Of a stretch of 64,000 bases of DNA, positions 1 to 8,191 are shown in pieces. Source of the stretch: Nocardia huaxiensis (GTDB lineage Bacteria > Actinomycetota > Actinomycetes > Mycobacteriales > Mycobacteriaceae); contig NZ_CP059399.1 of assembly GCF_013744875.1 (NCBI RefSeq), positions 8,184,001 to 8,248,000 on the forward strand. The letters run 5' to 3'. Position 1 is the first letter of the stretch; every line of letters starts with the position of its first letter. Position numbers and translations under genes: made by a program. Below the pieces are notes generated by a model. That model saw nothing but the letters and a program-made list of their open reading frames with translations, had not been told where the DNA came from and did no database searches.

Positions 1-1291
1 CGTCCGGCAGCACCACCGTGTGCGGCACCTGCGCCGCATCCACATACCCCGGCGTGAACACGCCGTACGGTCCACCGTTGCCCGGCAATGAGGTCAGCGA
101 GAAGCCCGGGAAGCTGGCCAGCGCCAGTTCCACCGCCACATTCGCGAAGCCTCGCCCCACCTTGTTCGGATCGGAATCGCGTGCGACACAGCGCAACAGC
201 GCGCTGGCCTGCTCCTCGGTCTCGGCGTCGGGCCGGTCCAGACGCGACAGCGTCCACTCCAGCTCGGCGGGCCGCACCGGCAGCCACGATTCCAGCTGCT
301 GTTGCGCCAGTTGGGCTTTCGCCTCGATATCGAGGCCGGTGAGCACGAAGACCATCTCGTTGCGGAAGCCGCCGATGGTATTGAGCGACACCTTCAGCTG
401 CGGCGGCGGGGCCTCCCCGCGCACGCCGCTGATGAGCACCCGATCCGGGCCCTCCTGGCTGAGCTCGATGGTGTCCAACCGCGTGGTCACATCCGGGCCG
501 GCGTAGCGCGCGCCCTGGATCTCGTACATGAGCTGGGCTTCCACCGTGTCCACGGTGACCGCTCCCCCGGTGCCCGCGTGCTTGGTGATGACGCTGCTGC
601 CGTCCCGCCGCACCTCCGCGATGGGGAAGCCGGGCCGCCTCATGTCCGCGATCTCGGTGAAGAACGCGAAGTTGCCGCCCGTGGCCTGCGTCGAGCATTC
701 GATCACGTGCCCCGCCACCACGGCCCCGGCCAGCTGATCGAAATCCGCTCGGCCCCAGCCGAAGTGGGCCGCAGCCGGTCCGACCACCAGCGCGGCGTCG
801 GTGACCCGGCCGGTCACCACGATGTCCGCGCCCGCGTTCAGGGCTTCCGCGATGCCCCACGCGCCCAGGTAGGCGTTGGCGGTGAGCGGTGCGCCCAGGC
901 CGAGCTCACCGGCCCGCGCCACCAGGTCGTCACCGGTCACATACGCGATCTTCGGTGCGAGCCCGAGCTTTTCGGCCACCTGCCCGAGGCGCTCGGCCAG
1001 TCCGGCGGGATTCAGGCCGCCCGCATTGGCGACGATCCGCACCTTCTGCTCCAGCGCGAGGCCGAGACAGTCCTCGATCTGCTTCACGAAGGTCTTGGCG
1101 TAGCCGAGGTTCACGTCCTTCATGCGGTCCCGGCCCAGGATCAGCATGGTGAGCTCGGCCAGATAGTCGCCGGTGAGCACGTCGAGCTGCCCGCCCTCGA
1201 GCATCTCGCGCATGGCGCTGAGCCGATCGCCGTAAAAGCCCGAACAGTTGCCGATCCGGAGGACGTCCGGGTTCTCGGCGAGCTGACTCAT
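1..1291 (-). CDS. AtuA-family (DUF1446) acyl-CoA/terpene utilisation protein, 3' end cut by window edge
   Basis: About 430 codons are visible, running off the left edge without a stop. The product begins MSQLAENPDVLRIGNCSGF and contains DVLTGDYLAELTMLIL, NAGGLNPAGLA and VVTGRVTDAALVVGP, which match the DUF1446 family typified by AtuA of acyclic terpene utilisation. In actinobacteria such proteins usually sit with acyl-CoA carboxylase or CoA-transferase genes; those would lie beyond the left edge. The ATG at 1289-1291 is preceded by a strong AGGGAGG, so the start is well supported. Upstream, at 1374-1389, CAAGC-(6 nt)-GCTTG could be a TetR-type operator. The exact substrate is not predictable from sequence. 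Confidence 0.8.
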   Translation of the reverse strand, partial: MSQLAENPDVLRIGNCSGFYGDRLSAMREMLEGGQLDVLTGDYLAELTMLILGRDRMKDVNLGYAKTFVKQIEDCLGLALEQKVRIVANAGGLNPAGLAERLGQVAEKLGLAPKIAYVTGDDLVARAGELGLGAPLTANAYLGAWGIAEALNAGADIVVTGRVTDAALVVGPAAAHFGWGRADFDQLAGAVVAGHVIECSTQATGGNFAFFTEIADMRRPGFPIAEVRRDGSSVITKHAGTGGAVTVDTVEAQLMYEIQGARYAGPDVTTRLDTIELSQEGPDRVLISGVRGEAPPPQLKVSLNTIGGFRNEMVFVLTGLDIEAKAQLAQQQLESWLPVRPAELEWTLSRLDRPDAETEEQASALLRCVARDSDPNKVGRGFANVAVELALASFPGFSLTSLPGNGGPYGVFTPGYVDAAQVPHTVVLPD

Positions 1292-1440
1292 CAGTGGGCC
1301 TCCCTGTGCACCCGAGTCCGCGCAGCCTCTCTGCTGCGGTCGGTTACAGGGTCACATCACCCTCGGAAAAAATCAAGCCTGCGCGCTTGTTTATTGCTCA
1401 ATGGCTAACTCACAGATAACAGTTGTCGGCGGGAGCCCTC

Positions 1441-1632
1441 ATGCCATCGCACAAGGTCGGACAAGGCAAGATGTGCCCGGTGTCCGATGTCACCATCATT
1501 CTGCTGCTCGCCCTGGCCGGATTCCTGCTCGGCGGGGCCTACTCGACGTGGAAAACGTCACGTCCCGTGGCCATAGGACTACTCGCCTGCGGCATCCTCG
1601 CAGCCGTAGGCGCATTCCTCTGGTGGAAATGA
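1441..1632 (+). CDS. small two-helix membrane protein
   Basis: This 63-residue product has a polar N-terminus and two hydrophobic helices (about residues 17-34 and 40-60) separated by a short YSTWKTSRP loop, ending in FLWWK. It resembles small unnamed membrane proteins common in actinobacteria; no function is assigned. ATG 1441 is chosen because GGGAG lies 5 nt upstream; TTG 1423, ATG 1471 and GTG 1480 are alternatives. It is divergent from the AtuA-like gene and convergent with the cyclase. Confidence 0.55.
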   Translation: MPSHKVGQGKMCPVSDVTIILLLALAGFLLGGAYSTWKTSRPVAIGLLACGILAAVGAFLWWK

Positions 1633-1649
1633 CAACTCTCGTCGCTCTC

Positions 1650-1701
1650 AGGGGCTTCGCCCCCGAACCCCCTCGAGACTTCGGGCTTCGCCCTGAACCC
1701 C
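1650..1701. repeat. GC-rich hairpin repeat, two units
   Basis: GGGGC-TTC-GCCCC (1651-1663) followed by GAACCCCC, then a second unit GGGC-TTC-GCCC (1683-1693) followed by TGAACCCC. The same pattern recurs near 4891, 27755 and 31420, always between genes. It may act as a transcription end or an mRNA 3' stem for the flanking convergent genes, but there is no T-run. Confidence 0.6.
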
Positions 1702-1731
1702 TTGAGACTTCGGGGAGTCAGCGCTGAACCC

Positions 1732-2844
1732 CTACTCCGCTTCCAGGCGGAAGATGCGCAGGTCCTCGGGGACGCCGCTGAGCGGGCTCGCGAAGAAGCT
1801 GCGACGATACGGCTTGACGCCGAAACCGAGCTCCTCCAATGTCTCCGGCTTCAGGGCGTCGAGCGTGGCATTGGAGAGCATGGTGTTGCCGTTGCCGCCG
1901 GCCTCCATCATGCGGGCCGCGATCGTCACGTCCACACCCAGCCAGTCGCCGCCGATCTCGCGCGGGCTGCCGGTGTGCAGGCCCATGCGCATCTGCGGGC
2001 GGTAACCGTCCAGGCTGACGCCGGACAGGTTCTCCTTGGCCGCCACGGCCGCGCGGACGGCCCGGTCGGCGGACGGGAACACGGCCATGACGCCGTCGCC
2101 CATGCGTTTCACGACCTGGCCGCCGCGATCGACGATGGGCGGTTCGATGGCCTTCGCGACCCGGCGCAGCAGTTCCAGGGTGGCCTCGTCGCCCGCGGCG
2201 AGCGACCAGCTGGAGAAGGCCACCAGGTCGGTGAACATGATGGTGATCTCCTGGCTGCCGCGGCCCTTGCCGACCCGCTCCAGCATGGCCTGCCAGACCT
2301 GCAGCGCACCCAGGCCCAATTCGCGTGCGGCGCTGGGCGAATCGCCCACCAGCTTGTCGGCGGCGCGAGCCACGGCCCGCACCCCGCCGGGACCGGACAC
2401 CGACAGCGGATCCCCGAACGCCGGATCACCGGGCAGGTTCTCGCGGGCCTTGCGGATGGCGCCGATGATGTCGCCGCGCTGGTTGGCGGCGTTCACGAGG
2501 GCCGACAGCTGACCCGGGAAACGTCCGCGACGACGGCCCTGCTCGAGCTCGGAATCGAGGTCGGCGGGGGTCAGCGGGATGACGACGTCCGGATCGATGC
2601 GGGGTTCTTCACGTTCAGCCCGGGATTCGCGGCCGGCGCGGGATCCGCGTGACCGGCCACCGTTCGCAGGCTGCGACCGGGTGCGATCGTTCCCCAGCCC
2701 TTCTGTGCGGTTGGCGTCGGACGCACGCTCACCGCCGTCAGAGGGTCGTTCGCTCACGCCCAGAGCGTATCCCAGCTCTTGATCCACGGATGGATGAATT
2801 GTTGCCACCTGACACCTTCCGATCGGTACGAGCGGCCACATCAT
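1732..2844 (-). CDS. class III adenylate/guanylate cyclase domain protein
   Basis: Up to 370 residues. The C-terminal half is a class III cyclase catalytic domain: the first metal aspartate in IMFTDLVAFSSW, the second in RMGDGVMAVFP, then GLHTGSPREIGGDWLGVDV and TIAARM. At the position where most members have VNxAxR this protein has VTIAAR, so the usual transition-state asparagine appears to be threonine; activity is therefore not certain. The N-terminus is charged and Arg-rich with no membrane segment, followed by an alpha-helical region similar to mycobacterial soluble cyclases. The start is uncertain: ATG 2844 (or the adjacent ATG 2841) gives the longest product, while GTG 2757 begins a more typical VSERPSDGG. 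Neither has a strong ribosome binding site. Confidence 0.8.
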   Translation of the reverse strand: MMWPLVPIGRCQVATIHPSVDQELGYALGVSERPSDGGERASDANRTEGLGNDRTRSQPANGGRSRGSRAGRESRAEREEPRIDPDVVIPLTPADLDSELEQGRRRGRFPGQLSALVNAANQRGDIIGAIRKARENLPGDPAFGDPLSVSGPGGVRAVARAADKLVGDSPSAARELGLGALQVWQAMLERVGKGRGSQEITIMFTDLVAFSSWSLAAGDEATLELLRRVAKAIEPPIVDRGGQVVKRMGDGVMAVFPSADRAVRAAVAAKENLSGVSLDGYRPQMRMGLHTGSPREIGGDWLGVDVTIAARMMEAGGNGNTMLSNATLDALKPETLEELGFGVKPYRRSFFASPLSGVPEDLRIFRLEAE

Positions 2845-2977
2845 TGAGCCCGCCGATGCTCGAGGTTTTTTGGTTGCTGGCTAGATGCTACCGACCCTTC
2901 AAGGAGTCGGCCAGGCGCTTCCAAGTGGAAACGAGATTGTTCACGCAGAGTTCTCACGTCCCCATACCCCACCTATG

Positions 2978-3015
2978 ACATCGGCCCGATACGGGAATCC
3001 GTATCGGGCCGATGT
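2978..3015 (-). terminator. perfect 17-bp hairpin after the ABC exporter operon
   Basis: The arms ACATCGGCCCGATACGG and its exact complement flank the 4-nt loop GAAT. It lies about 45 nt beyond the stop of the ABC permease gene on the minus strand and before the cyclase start, so it most likely ends the exporter transcript. There is no clear T-run. Confidence 0.75.
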
Positions 3016-3059
3016 GTGCCGCCGGGCCGGGCAGTGGCCGACGGCTCCCCGGGCAGGGT

Positions 3060-3842
3060 CTAGGCGTCGCGCTGGTTGACCACGTACAACGCGGCTCCGA
3101 AAACAATGGCGACGAAAACGGTGAAGTAGATCAGGCCGCCCCACTGACCCCAGTGCCACGGCAGTTCGTCACTCGCCGTACCGAGGAAACGGCCCGCGTT
3201 CTGGAACGGCAGCAGCACCTGGAGCTGACGACCCTTCTCGCCGAAGGCCGCCGCCATCGGCTCCAGCACCACCGGCCACACCAGCAGCAGCGACAGCGCA
3301 CCCGCCGACTGCCGGATGAGCGCGCCCACACCGACCGCCAGGAACACCACCAGCACGATGAAGATCGGCACCGCGTAGAAGATGTGCAGGTTGCCATTGG
3401 TCAGGCTCAGGCTGTCGCTGAAGCGGTTGTCCAGGATGCCCTTGAAGATGAAGAAGCTCAGGAAGGTCAGCACCGCGCACAGCACCGCCGACAGCGCGGC
3501 CATCAGACCGGCCTTGGCCAGCAGCACCGTCGTCCGGTGCGGGGTGGCCAGGAACGACGCCTTGATGGTGCCGAAGCGGTATTCGCTGGTCACCGCCAGC
3601 GTCGCCATGATCATGATCATCAGGTAGCCGAAGCCCGGCATACCCTGCGACAGGCCCGTAATGCCGATGCCCGACAGCGAATTCGCGGTTTCGTCACCCG
3701 TGGCATCCGGGTCCTGCGACGAATTCGCGATGGCCGCGAAGGCCAGGGCCAGACCGAGCGCGAACACCGCGGTCAGCGCGGCACACCACCACGGCGAACG
3801 AGTCGAGGTGAGTTTGATTCGTTCCGATGCGAGCACTCCCAT
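3060..3842 (-). CDS. ABC-2 type transporter permease
   Basis: 260 residues with about six hydrophobic helices (near residues 20-40, 62-85, 105-130, 150-175, 180-200 and 235-253), the organisation of ABC-2 exporter permeases. The N-terminus MGVLASERIKLTSTRSPWW is typical of actinobacterial exporter permeases paired with NatA-like ATPases. Its ATG overlaps the stop of the upstream ATPase gene by one base (TGATG), so the two are co-translated. Substrate unknown; drug, lantibiotic or lipid export are all possible. Confidence 0.88.
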   Translation of the reverse strand: MGVLASERIKLTSTRSPWWCAALTAVFALGLALAFAAIANSSQDPDATGDETANSLSGIGITGLSQGMPGFGYLMIMIMATLAVTSEYRFGTIKASFLATPHRTTVLLAKAGLMAALSAVLCAVLTFLSFFIFKGILDNRFSDSLSLTNGNLHIFYAVPIFIVLVVFLAVGVGALIRQSAGALSLLLVWPVVLEPMAAAFGEKGRQLQVLLPFQNAGRFLGTASDELPWHWGQWGGLIYFTVFVAIVFGAALYVVNQRDA

Positions 3843-4795
3843 CAGAGCGCACCTCCCATCACGTCGTCGAAACCGGCTCCGGCACCGTGGTATTGGACCG
3901 CACCACCCGTCATCCGCATGAACGCCTCCTCCAGCGACGCGCGCTGCGGGGACAGTTCGAACAGCGTGATGTCATTGGCGCCGGCCAGTTTTCCGACCGC
4001 GTCACTGGTGACACCGGCCACCACGAGCGCCTGCCGACCCTCCGGATCGGCGCCCTCCTCGCGCACGGTCATACCGCTGGAGGTGAGCAGGCTGCGCAGC
4101 TGATCCAGCTGCGGACTGCGCACGCGCACAGACTGTTCCGAAGCCTTCTCGATGAAGTCCTTGGTCGTCGTATCGGCGATGAGGCGACCGCGGCCGATCA
4201 CCACCAGATGCTCGGCGGTCTGCGCCATCTCCGACAGCAGGTGGCTCGACACCAGCACGGTGCGGCCCTCCGCGGCCAGACGCTGCATGAAACGGCGGAT
4301 CCAGAGAATGCCCTCCGGGTCCAGACCGTTCACCGGCTCGTCGAACAGCAGCACGCCCGGATCGCCGAGCAGGGCGCCCGCCAGGCCGAGGCGCTGCGAC
4401 ATGCCGAGCGAGAAACCGCCCGCGTTCTTCCCGGCCACCTCGGACAGGCCGACCAGGCGCAGCACCTCCTCCACGCGGGACGCGGGGATGTCGTTGGACG
4501 CGGCCATCCAGCGCAGGTGTGAGCGCGCGGAACGATTGGGATGCACCCACTTCGCGTCCAGCAGCGCGCCGACCTTGGTCAGCGGCTTGTCCAGGTCGTG
4601 GTACGGCTTGCCGTCGATGAGCGCCGAACCGGAGGTCGGCGTGTCCAACCCCAGGATCATGCGCATGGTGGTCGACTTGCCGGCGCCGTTCGGGCCGAGA
4701 AAGCCGGTCACCTGCCCCGGACGGACCGTGAACGACAGATCCGACACCGCGACGGTCTGGCCGTAATGTTTGGTCAGGCCCCTCAGTTCGATCAT
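3842..4795 (-). CDS. ABC transporter ATP-binding protein
   Basis: 317 residues from ATG 4795 (MIELRGLTKHYGQTV). Walker A is GPNGAGKSTT, the signature is SLGMSQRLGLAGALL, Walker B is GVLLFDEPVNGLD and the switch histidine lies in VLVSSHLLSEM. The extra C-terminal region (about residues 215-317) is typical of NatA/CcmA-like subunits of ABC-2 exporters. It forms an operon with the permease that follows. An upstream GTG/ATG at 4816 would add seven residues but is less like the family start. Confidence 0.92.
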   Translation of the reverse strand: MIELRGLTKHYGQTVAVSDLSFTVRPGQVTGFLGPNGAGKSTTMRMILGLDTPTSGSALIDGKPYHDLDKPLTKVGALLDAKWVHPNRSARSHLRWMAASNDIPASRVEEVLRLVGLSEVAGKNAGGFSLGMSQRLGLAGALLGDPGVLLFDEPVNGLDPEGILWIRRFMQRLAAEGRTVLVSSHLLSEMAQTAEHLVVIGRGRLIADTTTKDFIEKASEQSVRVRSPQLDQLRSLLTSSGMTVREEGADPEGRQALVVAGVTSDAVGKLAGANDITLFELSPQRASLEEAFMRMTGGAVQYHGAGAGFDDVMGGAL

Positions 4796-4890
4796 GGGCA
4801 CCAGTCTTCCCCACAAACCCGGTCGCGACCATCACTCAGAGGTCGCGGTTTGCGTCATCCCGCAGGATTAGAAACTCTCCTAACCTCTCA

Positions 4891-4943
4891 GGGGCTTCGC
4901 CCCCGAACCCCAGGGACCGGAGCGGGGCTATGCCCCGAACCCC
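4891..4943. repeat. GC-rich hairpin repeat, two units
   Basis: GGGGC-TTC-GCCCC followed by GAACCCC at 4891, and GGGGC-TAT-GCCCC followed by GAACCCC at 4924. It lies between the start of the ABC operon and the stop of thiG, and repeats the element at 1650 almost base for base. The second unit keeps its stem while the loop changes, as expected if the hairpin is what is conserved. Confidence 0.6.
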
Positions 4944-4995
4944 AGCGGTCGAGCGTTCGGCTCACCCCTACTTACGAATGACGGGGATCTGTGGT

Positions 4996-5958
<963 letters not shown>

Positions 5959-5962
<4 letters not shown>

Positions 5963-7077
5963 CGAAGTCCTCCTGCGGAAATCGTTGCGGCGGAAGAAAA
6001 ACGGCCCGGGTCGGCGGCCGCGGCCGCCGGCAGGGCGTTGCCCGCCAGCAGGGCCAGCACTGCATCGGCGGTCACCGGGACGCCGAGAATGCCATTGCGG
6101 CCGTGGCCGGTCGCGGCGATCACACGATCGTCGAGCGCGCCGATGAGCGGCAGATTGTCGGGCGAACCCGGACGGGAACCGGCAATGGCCTCCGCGAACT
6201 CGTACTCGCCGATGCCCGGAAACACCGCCTCGGCATCGGTGATGAGGTCACGCACCCCGGCCACGGTGACGGCGGTGTCGAACCCCGCCTCGTATTGTGT
6301 GGCACCCAGCACGATCCCGTCACGCCTCGGCACAAGATATATAGGACGGCCGTGCACCCGCGCCCGGATCACCCGGCGCGGCGGCTGCGGCGCACTCGGC
6401 CTGCGGCGCAAGCGCAGAATCTCACCCTTCACCGGCCGCACCGGCAACCCCGGCCACAGCTCGGCGGAGGCCGCACCGGCGGCGAGCACAATCCGATCCT
6501 GCGTCAATTCGTCCAGGGCGCTTACCTTTTCGGCCCGCAACTCGACCCCCGCCGCGATGGCAGCCTGCCGCAAAGCGTCGACCAGGGCGCGATTGTCGAC
6601 CGCCGGTTCGGCCGGTGACAGCAGCGCGGCCCGAATACTCCGCCCCAGCCCCGGTTCGACCTCCCGCACCCCGGCACGGTCCAGCAGCCGCAATTCGTAG
6701 TCGCGCGCGTCCGCCCCCTCGGGACGCAGCAACTCGTGCGGATTCACGAACTCGGCGATGGTGCGCAGATCGACCGCGTCGGCACCATCCAACGCCACCG
6801 TCAGGGTCTGGTCGGCCGTGAACAGTTCGGCCCCGGTGAGCACGTGCAGCCGGGTCGCGAACTCCGGCCAGCGGGCCAGCGAAGCGGCCCCGAATTCGAG
6901 TGCGGCGTCCTCCCCCGGCCACCCCTCCGACAGCGGGGCGAGCATGCCGCCCGCCACCCAGGAGGCCCCCGACCCCACCGCCGGATCGAACAGCGTGACC
7001 GCCCAGCCCGATTCGGCAGCCCGCCACGCCACCGACAGCCCGATCACACCGCCGCCGACGACGGCCAGAGTCCGCAT
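5959..7077 (-). CDS. thiO: glycine oxidase ThiO
   Basis: FAD-dependent oxidase of 372 residues that makes dehydroglycine for ThiG. The FAD-binding motif VVGGGVIGLSVAWRAAE is at the N-terminus, GSGASWVAGGMLAP follows as in the DadA/ThiO family, and VIAATGHGRNGILGVPVTAD closes the FAD site near the C-terminus. ATG 7077 has GAGGTGG just upstream; GTG 7086, three codons earlier, is possible. It heads thiO-thiS-thiG and is divergent from thiE across about 140 bp. I looked for a TPP riboswitch in that gap on both strands and did not see the conserved core. Confidence 0.93.
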
Positions 7078-7217
7078 TACGTCCACCTCACTCCTGCTTG
7101 CGACTACCCACGGTAGCGCGGTAGCCGAGGGCGATCCGACCCAGCCCAGGTCACGGCCACCTGCGGCGACCGCACCTCGGATTGGCGGGCCATCGTGGCG
7201 CGACTACCGTCGGAGGG

Positions 7218-7922
7218 GTGCAACTCTCCCACCCGAACCGGCCTGTGCCCCCGCGCGAGCGCCTCGCGTCCGCGCGCCTGTACCTGTGCACCGACGCGCG
7301 CCGGGAGAAGGGCGACCTCGCCGCCTTCGCCGAAGCCGCCCTGGCCGGCGGCGTCGACATCATCCAGCTGCGGGACAAGGGCTCGGCCGGAGAGAAAGAG
7401 TTCGGCCCCCTCGAGCCGAAGGCCGAACTCGGCGCGCTGGCCGAACTGAAGGCCGCCGCCCGCCGCCACGGCGCCCTGTTCGCGGTGAACGACCGCGCCG
7501 ACATCGCCCTCGCGGCAGGCGCGGATGTCCTGCATCTCGGCCAGAACGACCTCCCGCCCTGGTACGCCCGCCGCATCCTCGGCCCCGATGTCGTCATCGG
7601 CCGCTCCACCCACAACCGGAACCAAGCCGGTCTGGCCGCCATCGATGAGCACATCGACTACTTCTGCACCGGCCCCATCTGGGCCACCCCCACCAAACCC
7701 GGCCGCCAAGCCGCCGGCCTCGAGCTGATCCGCTCCACCGCCGACGCCCACACCAAACGCCCCTGGTTCGCCATCGGCGGCATCGACGATCAGCGTCTGC
7801 CGGAGGTCCTGTCCGCAGGTGCGACTCGCGTCGTCGTGGTCCGGGCGATCACCGCGGCACACGACCCGGAAGCAGCGGCACGCGCACTCAAGCAGCGAAT
7901 TCTCGACAACGTCGCCCCGTAA
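7218..7922 (+). CDS. thiE: thiamine-phosphate synthase ThiE
   Basis: 234 residues from GTG 7218. It couples HMP-pyrophosphate and thiazole phosphate. Family motifs include [73 protein letters not shown] and WFAIGGID. The GGAGG upstream directly abuts the GTG, too close for normal spacing, so the start could be GTG 7245 or the message could be leaderless. The N-terminal 9-15 residues are therefore uncertain. Being divergent from thiO, it probably shares a control region with it. Confidence 0.93.
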   Translation: MQLSHPNRPVPPRERLASARLYLCTDARREKGDLAAFAEAALAGGVDIIQLRDKGSAGEKEFGPLEPKAELGALAELKAAARRHGALFAVNDRADIALAAGADVLHLGQNDLPPWYARRILGPDVVIGRSTHNRNQAGLAAIDEHIDYFCTGPIWATPTKPGRQAAGLELIRSTADAHTKRPWFAIGGIDDQRLPEVLSAGATRVVVVRAITAAHDPEAAARALKQRILDNVAP

Positions 7923-7976
7923 CGAGACTGCCTGCGTTAGCATTTGCTCGTCACTCAGTGACGGTTGTTGCGACGC

Positions 7977-7998
7977 GGACCGCTGGTTAGAGCGGTCC
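7977..7998 (-). terminator. hairpin after tiny gene copy 1
   Basis: GGACCGCT-(6 nt)-AGCGGTCC, a perfect 8-bp stem. Read on the minus strand the loop is CTAACC. It lies 10 nt past the stop of the 35-codon gene at 8009-8116. The second copy of that gene has a matching hairpin with the loop CTAGCC, so gene plus hairpin form one conserved unit. There is no T-run. Confidence 0.65.
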
Positions 7999-8008
7999 AC
8001 GCCATGGG

Positions 8009-8116
8009 TCACTCTCGATCCAGCAGCAACCGGACCAGATGGAAGAGAGCCCCAGCTACTGCGGCGATGGCCCGGACGGCCGCCCAGTTGACTGGGGTTT
8101 TCCTCTTACCGCTCAC
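8009..8116 (-). CDS. tiny conserved protein, copy 1 (35 aa)
   Basis: GTG 8116 opens a 35-codon frame: a basic start (MSGKRKTPVNW) followed by a hydrophobic or amphipathic helix (AAVRAIAAVAGALFHL, then VRLLLDRE). Over 29 aligned codons it shares 23 residues with the gene at 25671-25793, and seven of the codon differences are synonymous, which argues that both are translated. It lies 75 nt downstream of the molybdoenzyme gene on the same strand. Function unknown. Size and composition would suit a small membrane peptide, a type I toxin-like peptide or a regulatory peptide, but nothing here decides among them. Confidence 0.65.
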   Translation of the reverse strand: MSGKRKTPVNWAAVRAIAAVAGALFHLVRLLLDRE

Positions 8117-8191
8117 GATATCCGCTGGCGCAGGGCCATTTTGGCGTGTCGCGCTATCTACTTCGCAGTAAATCTGCTGGTCTGTAATCTC

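Noticed and set aside
302..1408. Long plus-strand open frame of 368 codons
   Set aside because: It is the antisense shadow of the AtuA-like gene; the product is His/Arg/Gln-rich with no family resemblance, while the minus strand has a ribosome site and clear family motifs.
7078..7217. TPP riboswitch between thiO and thiE
   Set aside because: Neither strand shows the conserved CUGAGA and ACCUGAUC-type core; only short CTACC/GGTAG repeats are present.
7977..7998. tRNA D-arm similarity (GGTTAGAGC) in the hairpin after tiny gene copy 1
   Set aside because: No other tRNA arms are nearby; the match comes from the hairpin loop and stem, which recur behind copy 2 with changed bases.
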